The position numbers and the translations under genes are program-made. From Streptomyces roseifaciens (lineage in GTDB: Bacteria > Actinomycetota > Actinomycetes > Streptomycetales > Streptomycetaceae), in the NCBI RefSeq assembly GCF_001445655.1, contig NZ_LNBE01000003.1:1904530-1968529 (forward strand): 64,000 nt of DNA. The letters are read 5' to 3'. Below are positions 45,303-53,471 of the stretch, piece by piece; positions within the stretch are counted from its first letter, which is position 1, and the number at the start of each line of letters is the position of its first letter. The notes below the pieces were generated by a model. It searched no databases and was not told where the DNA came from. It saw only the letters and a program-made list of their open reading frames with translations.

Positions 45303-47269
45303 GCCGCCCTCCTTGCGAACTGTTGCCGGACGGTGGACATCGGGTGGGCGGTCATCACCGAGGGCAGGGCGACCGCCAGGGCGGCGGCGGCCAGGACCGC
45401 GGCGGTCCACGGCACGTCCAGGGCGGGCAGCGCCCCGGTGCCCAGGGACGCGGCGAAGGGGACCAGGCAGGCGACTGCCGTGGCGGCCGCCAGCGCCGCC
45501 CCGACGGCGGCCGCGCCGAACGCTTCGTAGAGCACGCAGCGCAGCAGCTGGCCTCTGCTCAGCCCGAGGGCGCGCAGGTGGGCGCGCTGGGCGCGGCGGT
45601 CGCGCTGGGCCAGGGAGGCGGTGTTGGCCGCGGCCAGCAGCGCGTAGCCGCTGACGACGGAGACGATCAGGCGCGAGGCGAGGTCGTCGGCGGGGTTGCG
45701 GGGCTTCAGGTCGTCGAGGTACTGCGCGCGGGAGGCGACGGTCTGACCGGTCTCCTTCGACCAGGAGCGGTACGCACCGCTGAGCAGGATCCGGTCGGCG
45801 TACGGTTCCCGGGTGTGCTGCAGGGCCGTGGTGCGGGCGATGACGAACGCCGGGAAGGCGAGGTCGCGTTCGTAGACGGCGACGAGGGTCAGCTCGGGGC
45901 GGGACCCGTCCGCCAGGGCGAGCCGGACCTTCTGGCCGAGCCGCCAGTGATGGGCCTCCGCCTGGCCGACGCCGGCGGCGAACGTCCCCTCCCGCAGCGC
46001 CGACAGCCGGCCTTCGCGTTCCTTGAGGTCCAGGGACTGCACGAGCGCGGAACCGTCGGCCCCCCAGGCGTCCACGGGAGAGGGCTGGTCGTCGAAGGAC
46101 GTGGGAGGCGCGGTGATCCGCGTGGACACCAGCACCGTGGCGGTGACGCCGGAGAGCGCTCCGGGCCCGCCGGAGGACGCGGCGGGCTGCGCGGGAAGGC
46201 GGTGCCCGGGGCGGGCGGTGACCACGCCGTCGGCGCGCAGCCCGTCGCCCGTCTGGCGCGCGACGGCCTCCCCCATGGTGGCGCCGGTGCCCAGCAGACA
46301 GACGGCGATCCCCACCGCGAGCAGGACGGGCACCGCCATCGCCGTCGTCCGCGCGGGAGCCGCCCGCAGCCCGGCGGCGGCGATACGTCCCACCCGCCGG
46401 TCCGCGATCCGCAGGACGGCGCACACCGGCCGGGTCAGCAGGGGCACGATCCACGGCGCGAGGACGGCGAGCGTGGGGATGAGCACCAGGGCGAGGCCGG
46501 GGGCGACGGCAGCCCGCACCGTCGAGGGGAGTTGCGTGAAGGCCATGACGTACAGCAGCGGAACGCACAGCATCACGGCCATGGTCAGGCCGGTCAGCAG
46601 CCGCGCCCGGCTGCGGCGGGAAGCCAGGGCCCCTTCCGTGTCCTTCAGGAGCGCGCCGGGACCGACGCGCCCGGCGGCGAAGACGCTGGCCATCGCGGCC
46701 AGGACGGCCACCGCCCCGGTGGCGATGCACACGCCCAAGGCCGTGCCCCAGACCTGGCCCGTGGAGGGCAGGGAGGCAGCTTCGGGGAAGAGCTCGCGGT
46801 TCACCAGGAGGCGTCGCCCCGCGTGCGCCAGGGGCAGCATGCCCAGGGCTCCCACGGCGGCCGCGGCGATCGCGAGCCGGGCCACGTCGCCGGCGACCAG
46901 GCGCCGCAGCCGCCCGGCCGTGACGCCGAGCGCGCGCAGTACGGCGAACTGCCCGAGCCGCTGCCCCGTCCACAGCGACACGGTCGAGCCGATCACCAGC
47001 ACGGCGCACATCAGCAGAATGGACAACAGCAGCGAGAGCAGGTTGCGGGCGTCCTGGGCCTGGGTCGCCGCCACGGAGCGGGCGGGGAAGTCCGCGCGGC
47101 CAGCACCGATCAGGAGCAGCGTGCAGGCGCCCACTCCCGCCGCCGTCATGGCACAGGCCATCGCGGCTCCGGCCAGGCGGCCGGGGTAGGCGCGCGCTTC
47201 GGCGAGGAAGAGGCGGCGCATTCGCATCGGTCCGGCGAGGGGGCGAGAGGGGTGGGACGCCTCGGACAC
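45299..47269 (-). CDS. FtsX/MacB-like ABC permease
   Basis: A 656-aa permease with the two-module FtsX architecture: helix 1 (about 22-45), a membrane block about 70-180, a second half with helices near 210-330 and a periplasmic-type domain (about 380-520), then a final three-helix block (about 540-640, LRALGLSRGQLLRCVLYEAF). It pairs with the LolD-type ATPase at the operon end. GTG at 47269 follows GGAGGGCAG; a later ATG (47227) is possible. A hairpin separates it from the precursor genes. Likely role: export or immunity against the lanthipeptide. Confidence 0.85.
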   Translation of the reverse strand: MSEASHPSRPLAGPMRMRRLFLAEARAYPGRLAGAAMACAMTAAGVGACTLLLIGAGRADFPARSVAATQAQDARNLLSLLLSILLMCAVLVIGSTVSLWTGQRLGQFAVLRALGVTAGRLRRLVAGDVARLAIAAAAVGALGMLPLAHAGRRLLVNRELFPEAASLPSTGQVWGTALGVCIATGAVAVLAAMASVFAAGRVGPGALLKDTEGALASRRSRARLLTGLTMAVMLCVPLLYVMAFTQLPSTVRAAVAPGLALVLIPTLAVLAPWIVPLLTRPVCAVLRIADRRVGRIAAAGLRAAPARTTAMAVPVLLAVGIAVCLLGTGATMGEAVARQTGDGLRADGVVTARPGHRLPAQPAASSGGPGALSGVTATVLVSTRITAPPTSFDDQPSPVDAWGADGSALVQSLDLKEREGRLSALREGTFAAGVGQAEAHHWRLGQKVRLALADGSRPELTLVAVYERDLAFPAFVIARTTALQHTREPYADRILLSGAYRSWSKETGQTVASRAQYLDDLKPRNPADDLASRLIVSVVSGYALLAAANTASLAQRDRRAQRAHLRALGLSRGQLLRCVLYEAFGAAAVGAALAAATAVACLVPFAASLGTGALPALDVPWTAAVLAAAALAVALPSVMTAHPMSTVRQQFARRAA

Positions 47270-47310
47270 TGTCTTCTGCCCTCCACAGTGCGTAAGCTGG
47301 AAGCAGCGCA

Positions 47311-47339
47311 GGGGAGGCCACCCACATTGTGGCCTCCCC
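47311..47339 (-). terminator. Hairpin between precursor genes and transporter genes (attenuator)
   Basis: A perfect 11-bp stem, 47311-47321 with 47329-47339, and a seven-base loop, with no T tract. Partial termination here would keep precursor transcripts far more abundant than those of the downstream transport and protease genes. Confidence 0.7.
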
Positions 47340-47379
47340 GCGCTCATTTACGGCCGGTGCGACCGTTGATGACATAGCG

Positions 47380-47469
47380 TCAGTGGCACACGACGACGCT
47401 GACGGAGCTCAGAGGAGCGTCGAGGACAGTCTCCTCGTCGAGCTCCTGCAGGGCGAGAACGTTCAGCAT
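47380..47469 (-). CDS. Class III lanthipeptide precursor (third copy)
   Basis: A 29-aa peptide: leader MLNVLALQELDEETVLDAPL and core SSVSVVVCH. The core has the labionin motif S-x2-S-x3-C (Ser21, Ser24, Cys28). The leader has the LQ(E)L...E pattern recognised by class III synthetases and ends in Ala-Pro-Leu. ATG preceded by a perfect AAGGAGGTGA. It differs from the first copy only by Val for Ile at residue 4. The intact ribosome site and duplicated arrangement make it a real gene despite its size. Confidence 0.93.
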   Translation of the reverse strand: MLNVLALQELDEETVLDAPLSSVSVVVCH

Positions 47470-47535
47470 TCCTTGTCACCTCCTTCAGGGGCGCGGTGGG
47501 GAAGGGTCGGTCCCGGTCTGCGCCGGGGCGGTCTT

Positions 47536-47625
47536 TCAGTGGCAGCCGCCGAGGCTGATGGTGCTGATGGGGGCGTCGACGATCGTCTCCTCGTCGAGCT
47601 CCTGCAGGGCCAGAATGTTCTGCAT
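47536..47625 (-). CDS. Class III lanthipeptide precursor (second copy, variant core)
   Basis: A 29-aa peptide: leader MQNILALQELDEETIVDAPI and core STISLGGCH. It keeps the labionin motif (Ser21, Ser24, Cys28) and the leader, but the core differs (Thr22, Ile23, Leu25, Gly26, Gly27), so the operon should yield two distinct products. ATG preceded by AAGGAGGTGA. Confidence 0.93.
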   Translation of the reverse strand: MQNILALQELDEETIVDAPISTISLGGCH

Positions 47626-47689
47626 GTCCGTTCACCTCCTTCAGGGGTGTCGTGGGAGAGGGCCGGTTCCGGTCTGCGCCGGCCGAGTG

Positions 47690-47779
47690 TCAGTGGCACA
47701 CGACGACGCTGACCGAGCTCAGGGGAGCGTCGAGGACGGTCTCCTCGTCGAGCTCCTGCAGGGCGAGAATGTTCAGCAT
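47690..47779 (-). CDS. Class III lanthipeptide precursor (first copy)
   Basis: A 29-aa peptide: leader MLNILALQELDEETVLDAPL and core SSVSVVVCH with Ser21, Ser24 and Cys28 forming the labionin motif. Its ATG is 18 bases after the synthetase stop codon and follows GAGGAGGTGAG. The nine-residue core is much shorter than SapB or labyrinthopeptin and would hold a single labionin or lanthionine ring. Confidence 0.93.
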   Translation of the reverse strand: MLNILALQELDEETVLDAPLSSVSVVVCH

Positions 47780-47797
47780 GGCTTCTCACCTCCTCTC

Positions 47798-50404
47798 TCA
47801 GGCTTGTGGGGCCGGGTGGTCCGGAGCGTCGCTCCCGGCGGGCGGCCACCCGCAGGTGGGGTGGGCGCCGGGGAGCAGACGGCTGCCGGGGTTCTGGGCG
47901 GCGACGAGCGCGATCACCGCGCCGGCGGAGCCGGTCGCCAGGTCCGCCGAGAGACGGACCAGCTGGTCGCCGTGCAGGACGTGAGCGTCCTCGTACGGCG
48001 CCAAGTGCAGGGAAAGGGCGCGCAGATGGCTGTCCAGCTCTGCTCGCCACCGCCCCGTACGGGCCGGGGCGTGGGAGAGCAGGTACGCCAGCCCGGAGCG
48101 GCCGTTGAACAGCCCGCCCTGCAGGACGACTTCCACCGCGCCGGCCCGGGCGGCGCCGGCCACGATGCCGTCGGCACCGACCGCGGCCGCCTGGGGCGGG
48201 GGAAGCGCGAGGGCGGCCATCGCGACGCCGGCGGAGCCTTCCGCCAGGTAGGGCAGCAGCCGGCTCGAACTGTGCATCTGCAGCATGCCGTCCACGTCAC
48301 GGGCGTGCACCAGGTCGCAGCGTACGGCGCGTTCGGCCGCCGCCGCCCATTGCAGGTCTCCGGTCACTTCCGCGCAGCGGGCCAACAGCACCGCCGGCCC
48401 CGACCAGCCGTACATCAGCCCCGGCCGGTCCAGCAGTCCCTTGACCCCCACCCGTTCACGTACCCGCAGGGCGAGGGCGAGTGCTTCGTCCTTCAGCCCG
48501 ACGTCCAGGAAGAGGTGAGCGATTCCGGACAGTCCGCCGAAGAGGCCCGGTGAGGCGGGCAGGGGACCGGCCAGGAGGCGGTCGACCAGGTTCGCGCCCT
48601 GCGGGTGCCCGAGCCGGTGCAGGATCCACGCGGCACCTGCCAGCCCGTCGTAGAGACCGGGCGGCGCATCCAGGGGAGCCCGGAGCGCGGTATTGGCCAG
48701 CCATTCCACGTCCTCCCCGGAGACCGTGCTCCCGGCGGCATGCCGTGCCCACAGCACGCCCGGCGTGCCGTACGCGAGCCCCATTGAGGCGCCCGGACGG
48801 TACCCGGCCACGTCGCAGGGGTAGCGCCGGTCCTTACGGCCGGGGTCGGCGGAGCGGGAGATGCCTTGCAGCAACGTTTCCGCGGTCGGTGCGGTCGGTG
48901 CGGTCAGCGTCGGTGGGTCGGTGGGGATGCCGCCGGGTGCTCCTGCGGGTGTTCCTGCAGGCGTTCCGGGAGGTGGCAAGTGGGGGCGCAGCGTGGGCGA
49001 CAGCGCCAGGAGTTCGGTCATCTGCCGGACGAACTCCGCCGGCAGGGAGGGGAAGGACGCACGGGCCAGTCCGATCAGTGAGGCCACGACGCGAGGGTTG
49101 CGCAAGGTCAGCACGGTGAGGGGGACGAGGGCGGCGAGCTGGCAGCAGCCCAGGGCGAACAGGTCCGCCTCGCGTGGATCGGTCAGGGCGGGGTCGGCGA
49201 AGCCGGGCGCCCCCAGCGCCGCACTGCGGACCGAGTCGAGCGGGGCGGCGAGCTCGAAGTCCACGAGCGCCACGGTGCCGTCGGGCCGGATCAGGATGTT
49301 GCGGTGGTGGAGGTCGCCGAAGGCCACTCCGGCCTCGTGCAGCGCCCGTACGCATCCCGCGACCTGTTCCATCCGCTCGACGACGGAGGCGGCGAAGCGG
49401 CTACGGGCCGCCGCGGCGGGCCGGTGGCGGGTGAGCGGGTGCTCGCGCCCCAGCCAGGCGCTGACGGTCTCCCCTTCGACGTACTCCATGGCGAGGTAGT
49501 GGTGTTCCCAGGCCGTGAAGGAGCCGTACCGCCGCGGGACGAACGGCAGGTGCCCGAGTCTGCCGAGGACCGCGTCCTCGGTGCGCAGTCTCGCGACCGC
49601 GTCCAGGCCGTTGGCGTCGAGGCCGGCGTGCGGCCGGGCCTCCTTGAGGACGACTTGTCCGCCGTGGCCGTCGGCCGCGAGGTACACGCCCCCGCCGTTG
49701 GAGAAGTGGAGTGCTTTGCGGACCTCGTAGCCGCCGAGTGAGGCCGGCGCGCCGTCGGCCGCCGGCTGCTCCGCGAGGAAGTCCGGGACGTCTGCCCACG
49801 GAGGGACGGTGAAGACCGGGCGGCGGGGGTCGGGCACGAGCTGCCCCTGCGGGGTGCGCATCGCGGGGACCCGTGTGCCGTCGGCGAGTTCGCACCACAT
49901 CAGCGTGAAGGCTCCGTAGCGGACCGATACCGGGCCGTCGTTCCAGCGCCGGTCGGACAGTACGTAGGGCCCGGGCCGTCCGCGCATCGCCGTCTCGAGC
50001 TCCTCCAAAGCCGTGCGCAGTTCGTCCGTGGTCCGGGGGTAGACGGTCACGGTCTTGCCGCTTGCGGCCCGGTGGGCGTACTTGGTGTTCATCGCGGCGA
50101 CGATCTGCCGGCTGCGCAGGAACTTCCACGGCAGCCCCAGCCGCCGGCAGACGTTCCAGGCTGCCTCTATCGTCTCCTCGGCGGCTCCGGGCGTCGCACT
50201 CACGTGGATCTTCCAGCCCTGCTCCGGCAGCTTCGCGGCGTCACCGGGCGTCAGGAATTGCCATACGCCCTGGTGTTCCCGCCGCCATCCCTCCGGGAGT
50301 TCCCGCACGGAGAGGGAGACCAGGGAATCCGAATCCTGGCAGCGGTCCAGCGGCTCGTACCACGTGGAATCTGCGATGGTGTACGTCTCGTACCTCGGAT
50401 CCAT
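47798..50404 (-). CDS. Class III lanthionine synthetase LanKC (RamC/LabKC type)
   Basis: An 868-aa three-domain enzyme. N-terminal lyase-like region (about 1-215, WKIHVSATP, VTVYPRTTDEL), kinase (about 225-470: catalytic Lys in VVLKEARPH, FGDLHHRNILI with Asp364, DFE at 382-384), and C-terminal cyclase-like domain (about 525-860). The cyclase lacks the Zn-binding Cys-Cys-His set (GLFNGRSGLAY stands where class IV has Cys-His-Gly), so this is class III. It phosphorylates and eliminates Ser to dehydroalanine, then forms lanthionine or labionin. ATG at 50404 follows GGGAGGG; an ATG at 50434 is less likely. It heads the operon. Confidence 0.93.
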   Translation of the reverse strand: MDPRYETYTIADSTWYEPLDRCQDSDSLVSLSVRELPEGWRREHQGVWQFLTPGDAAKLPEQGWKIHVSATPGAAEETIEAAWNVCRRLGLPWKFLRSRQIVAAMNTKYAHRAASGKTVTVYPRTTDELRTALEELETAMRGRPGPYVLSDRRWNDGPVSVRYGAFTLMWCELADGTRVPAMRTPQGQLVPDPRRPVFTVPPWADVPDFLAEQPAADGAPASLGGYEVRKALHFSNGGGVYLAADGHGGQVVLKEARPHAGLDANGLDAVARLRTEDAVLGRLGHLPFVPRRYGSFTAWEHHYLAMEYVEGETVSAWLGREHPLTRHRPAAAARSRFAASVVERMEQVAGCVRALHEAGVAFGDLHHRNILIRPDGTVALVDFELAAPLDSVRSAALGAPGFADPALTDPREADLFALGCCQLAALVPLTVLTLRNPRVVASLIGLARASFPSLPAEFVRQMTELLALSPTLRPHLPPPGTPAGTPAGAPGGIPTDPPTLTAPTAPTAETLLQGISRSADPGRKDRRYPCDVAGYRPGASMGLAYGTPGVLWARHAAGSTVSGEDVEWLANTALRAPLDAPPGLYDGLAGAAWILHRLGHPQGANLVDRLLAGPLPASPGLFGGLSGIAHLFLDVGLKDEALALALRVRERVGVKGLLDRPGLMYGWSGPAVLLARCAEVTGDLQWAAAAERAVRCDLVHARDVDGMLQMHSSSRLLPYLAEGSAGVAMAALALPPPQAAAVGADGIVAGAARAGAVEVVLQGGLFNGRSGLAYLLSHAPARTGRWRAELDSHLRALSLHLAPYEDAHVLHGDQLVRLSADLATGSAGAVIALVAAQNPGSRLLPGAHPTCGWPPAGSDAPDHPAPQA

Positions 50405-50768
50405 GGTGCCCTCCCGCCGTGCTGCAGGCGGCATCTTCTTATGCCGTCGTCAATGTCTGAAAAGGGTTACTGGTTACCGGAGTTCTGCGACCGGTGCGAC
50501 CGGTGCGACCGGTGTGTGGAACGCTTTTCCGTTCCGCTACGAGAATCCTGCACCTGCTCGCCACCGCCCGGCAATCGGCGTAAGCCCACGCTTAACCGGA
50601 GATCTACCATCCGGTAATGCGTGGGGCGGGCGGCCCGGATCCACATCGTCAAGCGATATCCGTCGAATTCCGGAGAGTTGCAGGCATCCGGCCGGACAGG
50701 CGCGCGGTATCCGCAACGCACGGGTCCGCCGAGCAGCCGGGGAACGCCGACGGCCGGGAGCCGAGTCA
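50405..50768. promoter_or_regulatory. Lanthipeptide operon upstream region with repeated elements
   Basis: A possible minus-strand promoter is TTGCCG (50569-50574), 18 bases, CAGGAT (50545-50550). Related elements TTA(A)CCGGA occur at 50475-50482 and 50592-50600 and, inverted, at 50610-50617; the last two form a dyad with an 9-11-base gap. Three 9-base repeats (gcgaccggt) lie at about 50488-50515 in the leader. These are candidate sites for a pathway regulator. No gene is seen in the stretch. Confidence 0.4.
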
Positions 50769-51836
50769 TCACAGTGCCACCGCAGCCGCGGGCGTCCGTC
50801 TGTCCCGGGCCTGCGGCAACGCCGCCCCGCGCAGCACCGGTTCTGCCGCGTGACGTTCCGTCGCATGCCTCTCGGTCGGATGCTGCTCGGCCGGGTGCTG
50901 CTCGGCCGGGTGCCGCTCCGCCGCCTCGCCCCGTAGCAGGAGGTGGCCGAGACGGGTGACGGTGTGGATCGCATGGCTGCGGTTGCGACGCGTCGAGACC
51001 AGGCCGGCGGCCCGCAGGACGGCCATGTGCTGGCTCACCGCGGCCGCGGACACGCCCAGCCGTTCGGCCAGCTCGGCGTTGGTGCAGCCCTCGCGCAGCG
51101 CGCGCAGTGCGGCCGCTCTGGTCCGCCCGACCAGGGCGGCGAGGCTGTCCGGCCCGCACTGCGGACCGGCTGCCCGTCCGCCGCCCAGCAGCCGCGTGAG
51201 CTCCTCCGGCCCCGGACGGTCGGGAAACACCAGGACGGGGGCGCGGTGCGCGCCCTGCCGGGCCGGCGGGAGCACATGCCCTGCGCGCTGCAGGAACAAG
51301 GACGGGGCCAGCACCAGCCCGCTGCCGTCCAGTTCCCTCTCTCCGGAACGTACGCCCGCGATCTCCAAGGCCGGTGCGTTCCAGCGGATTCCCGGACCCA
51401 GCGAGTCCAGCAGCACTTCCACGCCGTCACGGCACATGATGTCCCGCAGGGTGTCCCGGACCTCGCCGAGATAGGCGCGGATCCGCCCCCAGTGCGGTGC
51501 GACGGCCATCTGCTGGAAGTCCTGGACCGCGGAATGCACGGACACGGCGGGAACCCCGGCCCCGTTCGGGGGAACCATGGTGTGGCGTCCCCCGCCGGTA
51601 CACAATTCCAGCAGCTTTCCCGGACCGCCCGGAACCCGGATCAGCGTCGCGACCCGCTCCATTCTCGGATCGGGCCGGCGGCCGCCCCCGCACACCCCTT
51701 GCCGCCATGCGCGAAAACCTTCTCCACGGCCTTCCCGGAGCGCCTCCAAGGCGAACAGCGCCTCCATGGACAGGAGATCCGATTCACTGATCCTCACGCG
51801 TGCCAGGTCGTCGACCGACAAAATGATGCGATACAT
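50769..51836 (-). CDS. ArsR-like winged-helix regulator next to the lanthipeptide operon
   Basis: A 355-aa protein with a long N-terminal domain (about 1-215), an ArsR/GntR-like winged helix (about 230-300: ALREGCTNAELAERLGVSAA, AVSQHMAVLRAAGLVSTRRN) and a C-terminal tail of degenerate pentapeptides (AEQHP, TERHA). This is the Streptomyces layout with an unknown N-terminal sensor fused to an ArsR-type DNA-binding domain. ATG at 51836. It is co-directional with and 364 bases upstream of the LanKC gene, so control of the operon is plausible, but not shown. Confidence 0.78.
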   Translation of the reverse strand: MYRIILSVDDLARVRISESDLLSMEALFALEALREGRGEGFRAWRQGVCGGGRRPDPRMERVATLIRVPGGPGKLLELCTGGGRHTMVPPNGAGVPAVSVHSAVQDFQQMAVAPHWGRIRAYLGEVRDTLRDIMCRDGVEVLLDSLGPGIRWNAPALEIAGVRSGERELDGSGLVLAPSLFLQRAGHVLPPARQGAHRAPVLVFPDRPGPEELTRLLGGGRAAGPQCGPDSLAALVGRTRAAALRALREGCTNAELAERLGVSAAAVSQHMAVLRAAGLVSTRRNRSHAIHTVTRLGHLLLRGEAAERHPAEQHPAEQHPTERHATERHAAEPVLRGAALPQARDRRTPAAAVAL

Positions 51837-52122
51837 GAAGAGCGGCCCCCGCAGCGATCGGCTCCGCCTGGATGCGCGGCGACGTCCCGGTGCCGGCGGA
51901 CGGAGCGTTGGCCAATGCTGATGTGCATGGTTCCCGGCTCCCGGGTCGCACGGGGGATGGATAATCGAGTCCGTCACCTCAGCAGACGGGCACCGGAAAA
52001 CGACACGGTGACCTCCTGCCGCTGCTTGCGCACCCGTCAGCCGACGTCCGGCGGTCGATCGGCCCCGCCCGCGCGACGAACGGCGCGGCTGCCGGCCTTC
52101 CGGCGCGGCTACCCTCCTGCTC

Positions 52123-53206
52123 ATGGAGGCACTGGTCGTACGGCTGTCGCAGTTGGATGCGGAAGCAGGGGGCGCCATCCGCGTCGTCATGTTCTACGAC
52201 ACGCTGATGCGCCGCCGGGTGGACCTTCCGGCGCTCGCCCGGGCCTCGGCGGGCCTCGCCGAGTGCGTGGCGGGGATCCGGCTCTTCGGCACGGGGCGCA
52301 CGGGCAGGGGGTCACTGCGTACGGGCCTACCGGGCAGGGGGCCACTACGCACGGGTCCACCACCCACGGCCCCACCGCGCGCGGGTTCACGACGGTGCCG
52401 ATCACACTGGACGAGGAAGAGATCGGTGCCGTGTGGCTGGAACGTCCCGGCCCGCCCGGCCCGCCCGGCCCGCCCGGCCCGTTCGACGACCTGCTGCTGG
52501 ACCGGCTCGCCATCGCCGTCGCCGCGGTCGTCGAGCGACACGGACCGGCCTTCACCACCATGGCCGACCCCGCCCTGGTGGAACTCGTGATCAGTCCCGG
52601 CAGCGACGAGGCCGCCAGAGCCCGGGCGCTGCGGCTCATGGGGTTCTCCGCCGGTCTGCCGGTCCGCGTCGCCGCCGTGCGGTCGGAGATCCCCCTCGAC
52701 CACGTGGGCGGATCGATCTGCGCGACCCGCCCGGTGAAGGCGGCGAAGTCGCCGGAGTAGGCGTCATCCTGGCCTCGGCGATCGCCGCGGACCGGCTCCC
52801 GGCAGGCGTACGCGCGGGCATCGGCACCGCCGGCTGCCCGGCCCGGTCGTGGCGGCAGGCCCGCACCGCCCTCCGCTTCACCAGCCCGCGCGAACCAGCC
52901 GTGCACTACGACGGACTCGGCGCCCTCGCCCTGCTCGCCGAGATACCCCAGGACCTCTCCCGGGACAACGCCGACGTGGCCGCGATCGCCCGCATGGCCG
53001 GCAGCCCGGACGACCTGGAGACCCTCGACGCCTACTGCACCACCGGATCCCTGCGCCGGGCGGCCGACCTCCTGCACCTGCACCACAGCAGCGTCGCCCG
53101 CCGCCTCGACCACATCGGGACGACCCTGGGCATCGGACTCACCGAGCCCGCCGGCCTGGTCCGCGCCAGACTCGCCCTCACCGCATGGCGGCTGCACGGC
53201 GACTGA
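52123..53206 (+). pseudogene. PucR/CdaR-type regulator broken by two frameshifts
   Basis: Three frames must be joined to read one protein. Frame one: MEALVVRLSQLDAEAGGAIR to about 52275. Frame two: TVPITLDEEEIGAVWLERPG to HVGGSICATRP near 52733. Frame three: VAGVGVILASAIAADRLPAG to the stop at 53206, containing a PucR-type HTH (TLDAYCTTGSLRRAADLLHL, HHSSVARRLDHIG). The first shift falls in a GC-rich stretch of near-repeats (52280-52390). The second lies near 52735 and close to a cccgg-type repeat (52445-52480). About 360 residues in total. True decay or sequencing slippage cannot be distinguished here. Confidence 0.7.
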
Positions 53207-53471
53207 CACCTCGCTCCCCACGCGCCCGTGAGCTGCGCCTTCCGTCGGCAGGGCAGGGCTCGCTGACGGAGTGTCGGAACTGCCACCCGTGCGTGCAGGT
53301 GTGAAACCGGCGTGGTGCAGGATGACTTCTCGCGCCGGGTCACTGCCGTGGCCCGGCGCGAGCACGATCCGTCGGGACAGACAGGTACAAGGTGACGAAT
53401 CATTACTCCGGGCTTCCGGCGACGGCGCGCGACGCCGCCGCTTCCTCCTCCGCAGGGCGGGGAGGACGCCG

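Larger units (their letters stand above)
47380..47779 (-). repeat. Tandem triplication of the precursor gene unit
   Basis: Three units of 154-156 bases, each precursor plus upstream spacer. The spacers share a gcgcagaccgg block and the gaaggaggtga ribosome site. The units arose by tandem duplication; the middle one has diverged most. Confidence 0.85.

Noticed and set aside
47380..47779. Three regularly spaced repeats as a CRISPR array
   Set aside because: The repeated units are translated genes with ribosome sites and conserved residues, of 155 bases each; no short palindromic repeats or cas genes.
47798..50404. Class IV lanthipeptide synthetase (LanL)
   Set aside because: The cyclase-like domain lacks the zinc-binding Cys and His residues required in class IV.
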